A program made the translations under genes and the position numbers. A stretch of 27,849 bases of DNA from JBOGEB01 sp050743125 (lineage in GTDB: Bacteria > Actinomycetota > Nitriliruptoria > Euzebyales > Egibacteraceae), in assembly GCA_050743125.1 (NCBI GenBank), contig JBOGEB010000040.1, forward strand, positions 1 to 27,849, read 5' to 3'. The notes below the pieces were generated by a model. The model saw nothing but the letters and a program-made list of their open reading frames with translations. It was not told the origin of the DNA and did no database searches. This document shows, piece after piece, positions 8,801-15,039 of this stretch (position 1 is its first letter; every line of letters begins with the position of its first letter).

Positions 8801-9453
8801 TGGTGGGTCACCCCGACGAGCACCGACGGCGGGCCGACGAGATCCATCCACCGGCGGGCCTCGGCCTCGGCCGCGTCAGGGCGGCCGGCGTCGAGCAACC
8901 GCGCAACCGGCGAGTCGTCGCCGAGCAGGACGAACAGGCCGTCCGGTCTGCGCGCCAGCTGCGCCCACGTCACGTGCGGGTCACCAAGGTCGGTGCAGAG
9001 GTGGTGGTCGGAGACCGTCCGGCAGAGGTTCGCGTAGCCGTGCTGGGTGCGGGCGATCAACGTCACCCGCGCCGCGTCGTCCTCGAGTCGGGCCGGCCCG
9101 CTGCCAGGACCTTTCATGCCGGGTGGCCGGCGTCGTGCCACCCGACGGATCCTCCACCCCGGCCGCGGCCGGTCCGATCCCCACCCGCCGTCGGGCGCTG
9201 ACGCGCCCTCCTCACCCTCTTCCGCCAGCGCGAGGTCGGCGCCGAAGATCGGCCGCACGCCCACGACCCGGCACGCCTCAGCAATCCGCACCGCCCCGTA
9301 CAGCCCGCCGCGGTCAGCGATCCCGACCGCGCCCATGCCGCGCTCCAAGGTCGCCACCGCCAGCTCACGCGGCCGGATCACCCCGTACAGCAGGGAGAAG
9401 CACGTCCGGACCGCGAGGTGCGCGAACCCATCCAACCCAGCGTGATCGAACAT
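5821..9453 (-). CDS. dnaE2: Error-prone DNA polymerase III alpha subunit with in-frame element insertion
   Basis: A 1210-residue DnaE2-type C-family polymerase. It has an N-terminal PHP region (HLAVRTCFSLL..., with the degenerate metal sites usual for DnaE2), a palm with the catalytic PDIDID motif around Asp435-Asp439, a fingers region with PHPLLERALRETFGVIVYHEQVM, helix-hairpin-helix motifs and a C-terminal OB fold (about 1060-1140). Residues 701-756 are encoded by family A copy 2; without them the chain would be 1154. Two other loops also look longer than usual (about 79-127, and around GQGLTGEGGRAAVAGG). In the SOS response it performs mutagenic bypass. The ATG lies inside the LexA box and a TAATCT hexamer lies nine bases upstream, so the message may be leaderless. 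Confidence 0.93.
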   Translation of the reverse strand: MFDHAGLDGFAHLAVRTCFSLLYGVIRPRELAVATLERGMGAVGIADRGGLYGAVRIAEACRVVGVRPIFGADLALAEEGEEGASAPDGGWGSDRPRPGWRIRRVARRRPPGMKGPGSGPARLEDDAARVTLIARTQHGYANLCRTVSDHHLCTDLGDPHVTWAQLARRPDGLFVLLGDDSPVARLLDAGRPDAAEAEARRWMDLVGPPSVLVGVTHHLAAGDDGRARARFRLADRLGLRAVVHQAPRYLDPADARVADVLDAIRQQTPLDPRHSSRKGNTEGYLKSPEQIRAMFAERLDAVANAAWVAQRCEVDLGLGRLRVPDLVAVGEAATTELRARCEAGMRERFERPGRQHFQLLDAELKMIAQLGLAPYFLTVAEIVERIRSQRIMVACRGSAAGSLVTYALRISDVDPIAHDLCFERFMNPYRDELPDIDIDVESARRADIYRDLFHQYGEDRVACVAMFSTFRARMAIREVGKALGLPAEEIGCLAQRFPHIRASDVRPALATLPELRGQGLTGEGGRAAVAGGRGSERPDLKLLFDLVERLDGLPRHVALHPSGVLLADATLRDLVPVERSSRGFVMAQFDKDDVAALGLCKLDVLGVRMLSAMAHAVEEASRVRGVEVDLEQVPWDDEPTFELIRSTRTLGMFQIESPGQRELIGKFQPEHLADLVIDISLFRPGPVKGDMVTPFLQRRLVVQAESSVDTEGPGGVLPASQGAGRAVYWLSSSDPQRREAGCRRSRMPRVFPRGPLGQGVGGSPPIESAPVIPHPLLERALRETFGVIVYHEQVMRIVAAMTGCDLSVADRVRRQLGDSEKLAGLRAWFLDGARERGVPGTVAEQVWSGLAGFASFGFCKAHAAAFAVLTYRSAWLKAHYLPEFAAGLLTHDPGMYPRRLLLEDARQFGVCVLPLDVNRSWRDYRVERVSAGSTGPDLGADPRDPRWRLGIRIGLQDVAGIDDGMIDSLLAGRPFTSVEDLRRRSALSAPVAEALAHVGALDDLGGVGSGTPSRRDLLLEVSERWAGLPSDSPPGLADYSPSERVRAELEVLGLDVTCHVLRFYDGLLARLGVTRAADLLGCYSGQRVRVAGVKVATQTPPVRSGQRVIFLSLDDATGVSDTVFFESVHDRCAWTVFHTWLLVVEGTVRRTGRRGVSINAVLAWDLCRLMRAWRQGGLDEALAERGTPATDHQGIGPHKLWHSSGGSSGR
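7185..7356. mobile_element. Miniature inverted-repeat element, family A, copy 2, inside dnaE2
   Basis: A 172-bp stretch with CTAG at both edges and ends matching at 17 of 19 bases (CTAGTGGTCCGCGCGGAAA against CTAGTGGTCCAAGCGGAAA). An internal 10-bp pair, CCCGCCTCGC at 7232-7241 and GCGAGGCGGG at 7293-7302, would fold it into a long hairpin. Whether the duplicated target is TA or CTAG, the net gain is 168 bp, exactly 56 codons. The dnaE2 frame crosses it without a stop. The likely empty site reads L-G-Q-G at CTAGGG. Confidence 0.9.
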
Positions 9454-9461
9454 ATGTTCGA
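9446..9461. promoter_or_regulatory. LexA box over the dnaE2 start codon
   Basis: TCGAACATATGTTCGA is a perfect 16-base palindrome and an ideal actinobacterial SOS box (GAAC-N4-GTTC). The ATG of dnaE2 at 9451-9453 lies in its centre. LexA bound here would block both promoter clearance and the start region. Confidence 0.93.
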
Positions 9462-9462
9462 C

Positions 9463-9468
9463 AGATTA
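9463..9468 (-). promoter_or_regulatory. Candidate -10 element for dnaE2
   Basis: TAATCT on the minus strand ends nine bases before the ATG, which would place transcription start at or very near the start codon. No good -35 hexamer is seen. The spacing suggests a leaderless transcript. Confidence 0.45.
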
Positions 9469-9589
9469 GCACGGTGGTCGGCTAACGGTCCAGCCTGAAT
9501 TCAGCGCGCATCGAGGGCGTGTGGATCCCGGCCGTCGTCATCCGCATGCTGCCCACGGCGCTGCCTGGCTTGCGGCCGCCTGATCGTGT

Positions 9590-9635
9590 TTGTGGCCAGG
9601 ATCCGTCACGCATGCGTGACGGATCCTGGCCACAA
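9590..9635 (-). terminator. 46-bp perfect palindrome after the L,D-transpeptidase gene
   Basis: Every base from 9590 to 9635 pairs with its mirror around 9612/9613 (centre GCATGC; arms contain TGGCCAGGATCCGTCACG). It starts seven bases beyond the stop of the transpeptidase gene and precedes the dnaE2 promoter. There is no T-run, as is common for actinobacterial terminators. Confidence 0.7.
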
Positions 9636-9641
9636 GGGCCG

Positions 9642-10757
9642 TCAGCGCAGGGAGACGATCTTCGTCCCGACGTCGACGAGGTCGTAGAGCTGGGCGACGT
9701 CCTCGTTCGACAGCCGGACGCACCCATGGGAGGCGCTCTGCCCGAGCGACGCGGTGTTCGACGTCCCGTGGAAACGGATACCGCCGACCCGCGACCAGTT
9801 CAGCGCCCGCACGCCGAGCGGATTGTCCGGCCCGGGGGCGATCTCGGCCGGCATGCCCTTCCCCCAGCCGGTCGGGTCAGGATTGACCCAGGTGGGCATG
9901 GGACGCTTCTGCGCGACCTCGAACTGCCCGGTCGGCGTCGGGAAGCCGCCGGTGCCGGTGGCGACAAGCCAGTCGTGGGTGCGCTGACCGTGCTGGTAGA
10001 GGTAGAGCCGATGCTCGTTCTGGCGCAGCAGGAGCACCTTGCCGAAGGCGGCTGTTGTGACCTTCGGCATAATCTCGAGCGACTGAACGGTCACGACCTC
10101 CCGGCCGTCCGACAGCGCGGCGAGCAGGTCCCGGCTGGTCGCCTGGGGAGCGACCGCCAAACCCGCCTGCTCAGACCTGATCCCGAACGACCCCGACGAG
10201 GGGTCGATCGAGGCGTCGCGAACCGGCACGTCGACCTCGGCGGCGATCTGGTCGACGACCGCCCGCGCGGTCCGCTCGTCGTGGGCCGTCGCCACATTCC
10301 GCCGGACGCCGAGGTCCTTGCCCAGCCAGCGCATGCGGAACCAGCCTCCCCAGCCGATCCCCTCGCTGCGGGTGACGGCGTCGCTGAGCGCGGTCGCGGC
10401 GTCGCTCGTAGCGCCGAGCTTGCGGGGAGTGGTCTGCCAGGTCCGGTCGCCGTGGACGAGCGTGATCGTCCGGTCGAGCTGCGGCTCGACCACCGCCTGC
10501 ACGGCCTCCAGCGCCTGCCGCATGGTCATCCCCCCAACATCGACGCCGGAGAGCACTGTGCTGGGGAGAATCCGGCCGGAGTAGGCGCGCGCGAACGCAG
10601 CCGTCTGGGCGTACAGCCAACCGAGGCAGAGCACCGCGCCGACGAAGAAGCCGACGAGCGCCCAGCGGGCGCCGCGCGCGAGCTGCCCCCGCCGCCGCTC
10701 CACCGCCATGCCGGTCGACTCCCAAGCGGTTCCGACCTCCGCCACGCCATGCAACAC
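9642..10757 (-). CDS. L,D-transpeptidase with VanW-like peptidoglycan-binding region
   Basis: A 371-residue membrane-anchored cell-wall enzyme. A single hydrophobic segment lies at about 33-51. Next is a region with SGVDVGGMT..EAL, the signature of the peptidoglycan-binding domain shared with VanW-like proteins, and then a YkuD catalytic domain with His330, and His344-Gly345-Cys346 in SASHGCVRLS. Cys346 would be the nucleophile that forms 3-3 cross-links or attaches proteins to peptidoglycan outside the membrane. The GTG start at 10757 is preceded by AGGAGG nine bases upstream. The gene stands alone between two strong hairpins. Confidence 0.9.
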   Translation of the reverse strand: MLHGVAEVGTAWESTGMAVERRRGQLARGARWALVGFFVGAVLCLGWLYAQTAAFARAYSGRILPSTVLSGVDVGGMTMRQALEAVQAVVEPQLDRTITLVHGDRTWQTTPRKLGATSDAATALSDAVTRSEGIGWGGWFRMRWLGKDLGVRRNVATAHDERTARAVVDQIAAEVDVPVRDASIDPSSGSFGIRSEQAGLAVAPQATSRDLLAALSDGREVVTVQSLEIMPKVTTAAFGKVLLLRQNEHRLYLYQHGQRTHDWLVATGTGGFPTPTGQFEVAQKRPMPTWVNPDPTGWGKGMPAEIAPGPDNPLGVRALNWSRVGGIRFHGTSNTASLGQSASHGCVRLSNEDVAQLYDLVDVGTKIVSLR

Positions 10758-10846
10758 GCTTATCTTCCTCCTCTTACACCACAGGTGCCACAGCTGTCAC
10801 AGCGTAGGCGTTGGTCGTGCGGAGGTCCACGACCAGGGTTGTGGTG

Positions 10847-10884
10847 GTCCTGGATCCCGGCGGAACACCGCCGGGATCCAGGAC
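10847..10884 (-). terminator. Hairpin terminator after aceE
   Basis: Perfect 17-bp arms, GTCCTGGATCCCGGCGG at 10847-10863 and its complement at 10868-10884, close on the four-base loop AACA. It lies 20 bases past the aceE stop on the minus strand and just before the transpeptidase promoter region. Only a weak T-run follows. Confidence 0.75.
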
Positions 10885-10903
10885 ACAAGATGCCCCCGGA
10901 GGG

Positions 10904-13627
10904 TCAGAGCTGATAGCGCTCGACGGCCTCGGCGACCGTCTCGCGCTTGACCTCCTCCAGAGTGGCGAGCTCGCCCAGCACGGTGACGGTGATGCTCTGC
11001 GCGTCGATGCCGAAGTGGCGGCGCAGCGCGGGACGGGTGTCAGAGCGGCCGAACCCGTCGGTGCCGCACACCGCGTAGCGGCCAGGGACCCAGTCGGTGA
11101 TCTGGCCGGGCACCGCCTTGATGTAGTCGCTGACCGCGACGAACGGCTCAGGCGCTGCGCTCAGCTGGGCAGCCACCCACGGCACGCGCGGCTCGTCGGT
11201 CGGGTGGCGGCGATTCCACTGCTCGCACGCGATCCCGTCACGCTGCAGCTCGTTCCAGCCCGGCGCGCTCCACACGTCGACGGCGACGTCCCAGTCCTGC
11301 GCCAGCAGCCGCTGCGCCTCGAGCGCCAGCGGCATCGCGCTCCCGCTGGCAAGGATCGTGGCCCGGTGCGCCCGCTCACCGACGGCCCCCTGGTAACGGT
11401 AGAGGCCGCGGAGGACATGCTGCGGATCGAGACCGGCGGGCATCGCCGGCTGGGCGACGGGCTCGTTGTACAGGGTGAGGTAGTACATGACGTCCTCGCC
11501 CTGCCCGTCCTCGCCGCCCGTCAGCATCCGGCGCAGCGCCTCCTCGACGATGATCGCGATCTCGTAGGCGAACGACGGGTCGTAGGCGACGACCGCCGGG
11601 TTCGTGCTGGCGAGCAGCAGCGAGTGGCCGTCCTCGTGCTGCAGGCCCTCCCCGTTCAGCGTCGTCCGCCCCGCCGTGGCGCCGAGCAGGAACCCGCGGG
11701 CGCGCTGGTCGGCCGCGCACCACATCAAGTCCCCGGTCCGCTGGAACCCGAACATCGAGTAGAAGATGTAGACGGGCACCATGTGCTCGCCGAACGTCGC
11801 ATAGCTCGTGCCGGCGGCTGAGAACGAGGCCATCGACCCGGCCTCGGTGATCCCCTCGTGGAGGATCTGCCCGTCCGTGGCCTCCTTGTAGGACAGGAGC
11901 ATCTCCCGGTCCACGGCCTCGTAGGTCTGGCCGTGCGGCGAGTAGATCTTCTGAGACGGGAACAGCGAGTCCATCCCGAACGTGCGGGCCTCGTCCGGGA
12001 TGATCGGCACGAACCGCTTCCCCAGGTCTGGTCGTTTGAGCAGGTCCTTCAGCAGCCGCACGAACGCCATCGTCGTCGCCATCGAGCGCTTGCCCGAGCC
12101 CTGCTTCAACTCCGCGTACGCATCCCGGTCCGGTAGCGCCACGGGGTGAACCCGCACCCGCCGCTCCGGCAGGAAGCCACCCAGCTCCCGCCGACGGGCC
12201 AGCATGTACTGCATCTCCTCCGAATCCTCGCCAGGGTGGTAGTAGGGCGGCAGGTCACCCTCGAGCTCGGCGTCAGAGATCTCGAGGTAGAGACGATCCC
12301 GGAACGTCTTCAGCGTCTTCGTGGTGAGCTTCTTCATCTGGTGGGTCGCGTTGCGGGCCTCGAAGTCCGGCCCCAGCGTCCAGCCTTTGATCGTCTGAGC
12401 CAGGATCACCGTCGGCTGGCCGGTGTGCTCGACCGCGGCCTTGAACGCCGCGTACACCTTCTGGTAGTCGTGCCCGCCGCGGGACAGCTTGGTCAGCTCC
12501 AGATCGGACAGGTGCTCGACCAGCTCGAGCAGCCGGGGGTCCGCGCCGAAGAAATTCCGCCGGATGTAGTCGCCGCTCTCGACCGAGTAGGTCTGGAACT
12601 GGCCGTCCGGCGTGACGTTCATCTGGTTGACGAGCGCTCCATCGACGTCCCGGGCGAGCAGATCGTCCCATTCGCGGCCCCACACCACCTTGATCACGTT
12701 CCAGCCGGCGCCGCGGAACATGCTCTCCAGCTCCTGGATGATCTTCCCGTTCCCCCGTACCGGACCGTCCAGGCGCTGCAGGTTGCAGTTCACGACCCAG
12801 ATGAGGTTGTCGAGCTCCTCACGGGCGGCCACGCCGAGCGCGCCGAGCGACTCGGGCTCGTCCATCTCACCGTCGCCCACGAACCCCCACACTCGCGAAT
12901 CGGACGTGTCGACGATGCCACGGTGGTGCAGGTAGCGGTTGAACCGCGCCTGGTAGATCGAGTTGATCGCACCGAGGCCCATGGACACCGTCGGGAACTC
13001 CCAGAAGTCCGGCATCAACCGGGGGTGCGGGTAGCTCGGCAGGCCCGGACGGCCGTCGGGCGTGCGCTTGAGCTCCTGGCGGAACAGGTCGAGCTGCGCT
13101 TGGGACAGCCGGCCCTCCAAATACGCGCGGGCGTAGATGCCCGGCGAGGCGTGCCCCTGGAAGAAGACCTGGTCCCCGTGCCCGCTGGCCTTGCCGCGGA
13201 AGAAGTGGTTGAACCCGACCTCGTACAGGCTGGCCGCCGACGCGTACGTGGCCATGTGCCCGCCGAGGGACAGCTCGGGCCGGTTCGCACGGGACACCAT
13301 CACCGCGGCGTTCCAGCGGATGTACGCGCGGATGCGCCGCTCGACGAACTCGTCACCGGGGAACTCCGGCTCACGCTCCGGGGGAATCGTGTTGATGTAG
13401 TCCGTCGAGCGCAGCGCCGGCACGCCGATCTGCAGCGCCCGTGCGCGCTCGAGGACCTTGAGGATGAGGAACCGGGCGCGGGCCCGTCCCTCCCGCGCCA
13501 CGACCTCGTCGAGCGACTCCAGCCACTCCCCCGTCTCAGCCGGATCGATGTCCGGGAGCTGGCTCGGCATCCCGTCCGTGATGATGTGCTGCTGGCGCTG
13601 TTGTACGTCGATTGCGTCGATTGCCAC
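10904..13627 (-). CDS. aceE: Pyruvate dehydrogenase E1 component (homodimeric)
   Basis: A 907-residue AceE, the normal length for the actinobacterial homodimeric E1. The start region SQLPDIDPAETGEWLESLDEV is typical. The thiamine-diphosphate motif runs from GDGEMDEPES (about residue 250) to NCNLQRLDGP. Other conserved blocks are HASPGIYARA, GHDYQKVYAA, IIPDEARTFGMDSLFP and the C-terminal GTDGFGRSDTR. It decarboxylates pyruvate and passes the acetyl group to the E2 lipoyl domain. E2 and E3 are not in the window. The GTG start has AGGAG nine bases upstream. Its cofactor is the end product of the nearby thi pathway, though no shared control is visible. Confidence 0.97.
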   Translation of the reverse strand: MAIDAIDVQQRQQHIITDGMPSQLPDIDPAETGEWLESLDEVVAREGRARARFLILKVLERARALQIGVPALRSTDYINTIPPEREPEFPGDEFVERRIRAYIRWNAAVMVSRANRPELSLGGHMATYASAASLYEVGFNHFFRGKASGHGDQVFFQGHASPGIYARAYLEGRLSQAQLDLFRQELKRTPDGRPGLPSYPHPRLMPDFWEFPTVSMGLGAINSIYQARFNRYLHHRGIVDTSDSRVWGFVGDGEMDEPESLGALGVAAREELDNLIWVVNCNLQRLDGPVRGNGKIIQELESMFRGAGWNVIKVVWGREWDDLLARDVDGALVNQMNVTPDGQFQTYSVESGDYIRRNFFGADPRLLELVEHLSDLELTKLSRGGHDYQKVYAAFKAAVEHTGQPTVILAQTIKGWTLGPDFEARNATHQMKKLTTKTLKTFRDRLYLEISDAELEGDLPPYYHPGEDSEEMQYMLARRRELGGFLPERRVRVHPVALPDRDAYAELKQGSGKRSMATTMAFVRLLKDLLKRPDLGKRFVPIIPDEARTFGMDSLFPSQKIYSPHGQTYEAVDREMLLSYKEATDGQILHEGITEAGSMASFSAAGTSYATFGEHMVPVYIFYSMFGFQRTGDLMWCAADQRARGFLLGATAGRTTLNGEGLQHEDGHSLLLASTNPAVVAYDPSFAYEIAIIVEEALRRMLTGGEDGQGEDVMYYLTLYNEPVAQPAMPAGLDPQHVLRGLYRYQGAVGERAHRATILASGSAMPLALEAQRLLAQDWDVAVDVWSAPGWNELQRDGIACEQWNRRHPTDEPRVPWVAAQLSAAPEPFVAVSDYIKAVPGQITDWVPGRYAVCGTDGFGRSDTRPALRRHFGIDAQSITVTVLGELATLEEVKRETVAEAVERYQL

Positions 13628-13699
13628 GTCTCCCTACTCCTGTAACCGGCATGCAACTCACTGCCTACCCTAGACGCCCAACACGACAAACAAAGAGGT

Positions 13700-13725
13700 T
13701 TCAGGCGCGTGCACACACGCCTGAA
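13700..13725 (-). terminator. Terminator-like hairpin between udgX and aceE
   Basis: TTCAGGCG and CGCCTGAA form 8-bp arms that extend inward through a G-T wobble. On the minus strand CCTCTTTGTTT follows, so this is a fair intrinsic terminator for udgX; it could also be an operator for aceE. Confidence 0.55.
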
Positions 13726-13794
13726 TCAGCAGCCCACCGCGCCGGGATGCTACGAGTCCGCCGGGCATGCGGGAAGAGCCCTCGACGGTGGCGG

Positions 13795-14370
13795 CTAACT
13801 CCCGTTCGCGATCCGCTTCCCGAGCAGGCGGGCGGCGATCCGGAGGTCAGCGACGAAGTGGGCCATTCCGCTCTCCCGGTCGGCGCCGTCCATGCGGAGG
13901 ATCGCGGAGGGGTGGATGGTGGCCGTGATCCGGCGCTGCGGGTCGCTGTCCGGCCATCCGAAGACCTCTCCACGCTGGCGGGTCACCCGAAACCCCGAAC
14001 CCATCAGCGCCTTCGCGGCCGTAGCGCCCAGGCAGACGATCACCTTCGGGTCGACGATGGCGAACTCGCTGTCCAGCCAATGACGGCACGCACGGACCTG
14101 GAGGGCGCTCGGCGTGCGGTGGATGCGCCGCTTGCCACGCGGCGTGAGCTTGAAGTGCTTCACCACGTTCGTCACATACGCCCGGCGCTGGTCGATGCCC
14201 GCCTCACCCAGCGCATGGGCGAGCACCTGCCCGGCCGGTCCGACGAAGGGATGGCCCTGGAGATCCTCCCGGTCACCCGGCTGCTCTCCAACCAGCATGA
14301 GAGCGGCCGTGGCCGGCCCCTCTCCAAACACCGTCTGCGTCGGCGTTCTTGTAGAGGCGGGGCCGTCCAT
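13795..14370 (-). CDS. udgX: Uracil-DNA glycosylase UdgX, N-terminus atypical
   Basis: A 191-residue family-4-like uracil-DNA glycosylase. GEQPGD lies at 28-33, KRRIH at 80-84 and HPSA at 153-156. The KRRIH loop marks UdgX, in which the histidine (here His84) bonds covalently to the abasic sugar after uracil removal. The protein is short at its N-terminus: the CxxC pair that UdgX proteins carry just before LYxxATQxVFG is missing. The plus-one frame just upstream encodes RLYKNA, which would join TQTVFGEG if one base near 14341 were removed, so a frameshift or sequencing error is possible. It probably follows the DUF6504 gene, 130 bases upstream, in one SOS-controlled unit. Confidence 0.88.
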   Translation of the reverse strand: MDGPASTRTPTQTVFGEGPATAALMLVGEQPGDREDLQGHPFVGPAGQVLAHALGEAGIDQRRAYVTNVVKHFKLTPRGKRRIHRTPSALQVRACRHWLDSEFAIVDPKVIVCLGATAAKALMGSGFRVTRQRGEVFGWPDSDPQRRITATIHPSAILRMDGADRESGMAHFVADLRIAARLLGKRIANGS

Positions 14371-14499
14371 CGCGCACGGGGGAGCCTCGCCTTCGGCGAG
14401 ACGTCCTTGTCAACAGCGGCCGGCGCGTACCACGGTGCCTGGTGGGTCGGTCAGCACAAGCCGACGCGCGGTCGCGAAACCCGCGTCATGGGCAGGTGG

Positions 14500-14781
14500 T
14501 CAGTCCCAGACGCGGTCGAGGCGCCAGGTGCCGGACTCGTAGGCAAGCTCGTAGACGCCGGGACCGGCGGTGCTCAGGGCCTCGACGCGCCAGAGGTCGC
14601 GCTGGGGGATCTCGATCTCGCCCCCGGACCAGTAGGCGGTGTCCTCCCGCCAGTGCCCGAGCACGGTGAGCACCCGGTAGGCGCGCCCACGCCACCGGAA
14701 GGCCGCGGGCGCCGGTCCGCACCGGCCGACGCTGACCTCGATCGGCTCGCGGTAGCGCTTCGTCAAACGGCTCCCCGCCAA
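14500..14781 (-). CDS. DUF6504 family protein
   Basis: A 93-residue protein with a compact beta-rich pattern (RYREPIEVSVG, PAAFRWRGRAYRVLTVLGHW, YWSGGEIEIPQRDLWRVEA, GVYELAYESGTWRLDRVWD). This matches DUF6504 proteins, which I recall as commonly sitting beside error-prone polymerases in actinobacteria; their role is unknown. A LexA box lies 72 bases upstream. The TTG at 14781 is the start given; a second in-frame TTG at 14766 overlaps the stop of a short upstream open frame (14819-14763) as TTGA and may be the real, translationally coupled start. Confidence 0.75.
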   Translation of the reverse strand: MAGSRLTKRYREPIEVSVGRCGPAPAAFRWRGRAYRVLTVLGHWREDTAYWSGGEIEIPQRDLWRVEALSTAGPGVYELAYESGTWRLDRVWD

Positions 14782-14804
14782 GGGTCCGCTCTGGGGCCAA
14801 CGGC

Positions 14805-14836
14805 GGCCGGGACGCGCATCCCCTCGCGTCCCGGCC
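14805..14836 (-). other. Hairpin and short open frame in the DUF6504 leader
   Basis: GGCCGGGACGCG and CGCGTCCCGGCC are perfect 12-bp arms between the LexA box and the DUF6504 gene. An 18-codon open frame begins at ATG 14819 in the loop and ends with TGA at 14765-14763, overlapping an in-frame TTG of the gene. The hairpin may hide or expose its start. Confidence 0.5.
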
Positions 14837-14852
14837 TCCCACCGGGCGAGAG

Positions 14853-14868
14853 TAGAACATATGTTCGA
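14853..14868. promoter_or_regulatory. LexA box upstream of the DUF6504 gene
   Basis: TAGAACATATGTTCGA carries the full GAACATATGTTC core, the same core as the dnaE2 box. A half-site TCGAAC lies at about 14876-14881. It stands upstream of the DUF6504 gene on the minus strand and so probably controls that gene and perhaps udgX. Confidence 0.88.
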
Positions 14869-14928
14869 CTCCCGCTCGAACAGTACCCGCCCAGGACAGC
14901 CGCGTCAAGAAGCCGGCGTCAGCGAGGT

Positions 14929-15039
14929 CTGGTGGTCCGCCTCAGTAGTTCCACGCATTCGGCTGCGCCTGCATCCCGCCTCGCGAGACAGGCGCAGATC
15001 GCAGCCTCGGTGCAGGGAGCTACCTCGTTGGACCACCTG
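14929..15039. mobile_element. Diverged, internally shortened family A element, copy 3
   Basis: The left end CTGGTGGTCCGC and the right end (reverse complement CAGGTGGTCCAAC) keep the GTGGTCC core of family A. CATTCGGCTGCGCCTGCATC and the following CCCGCCTCGCG are identical to copy 2. The interior is shorter (111 bp) and the CTAG edges have decayed. The right end runs into the 3' end of the substrate-binding protein gene and supplies its last codons and stop. Confidence 0.7.

Noticed and set aside
8092..9201. Plus-strand open frames opposite dnaE2
   Set aside because: Low-complexity shadows of a clearly coding minus strand.
9074..9217. Another mobile element in the first long loop of dnaE2 (about residues 79-127)
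   Set aside because: The loop is longer than usual and has a CGGGTGGC/GCCACCCG pair, but I see no target duplication, no bounded ends and no second copy.
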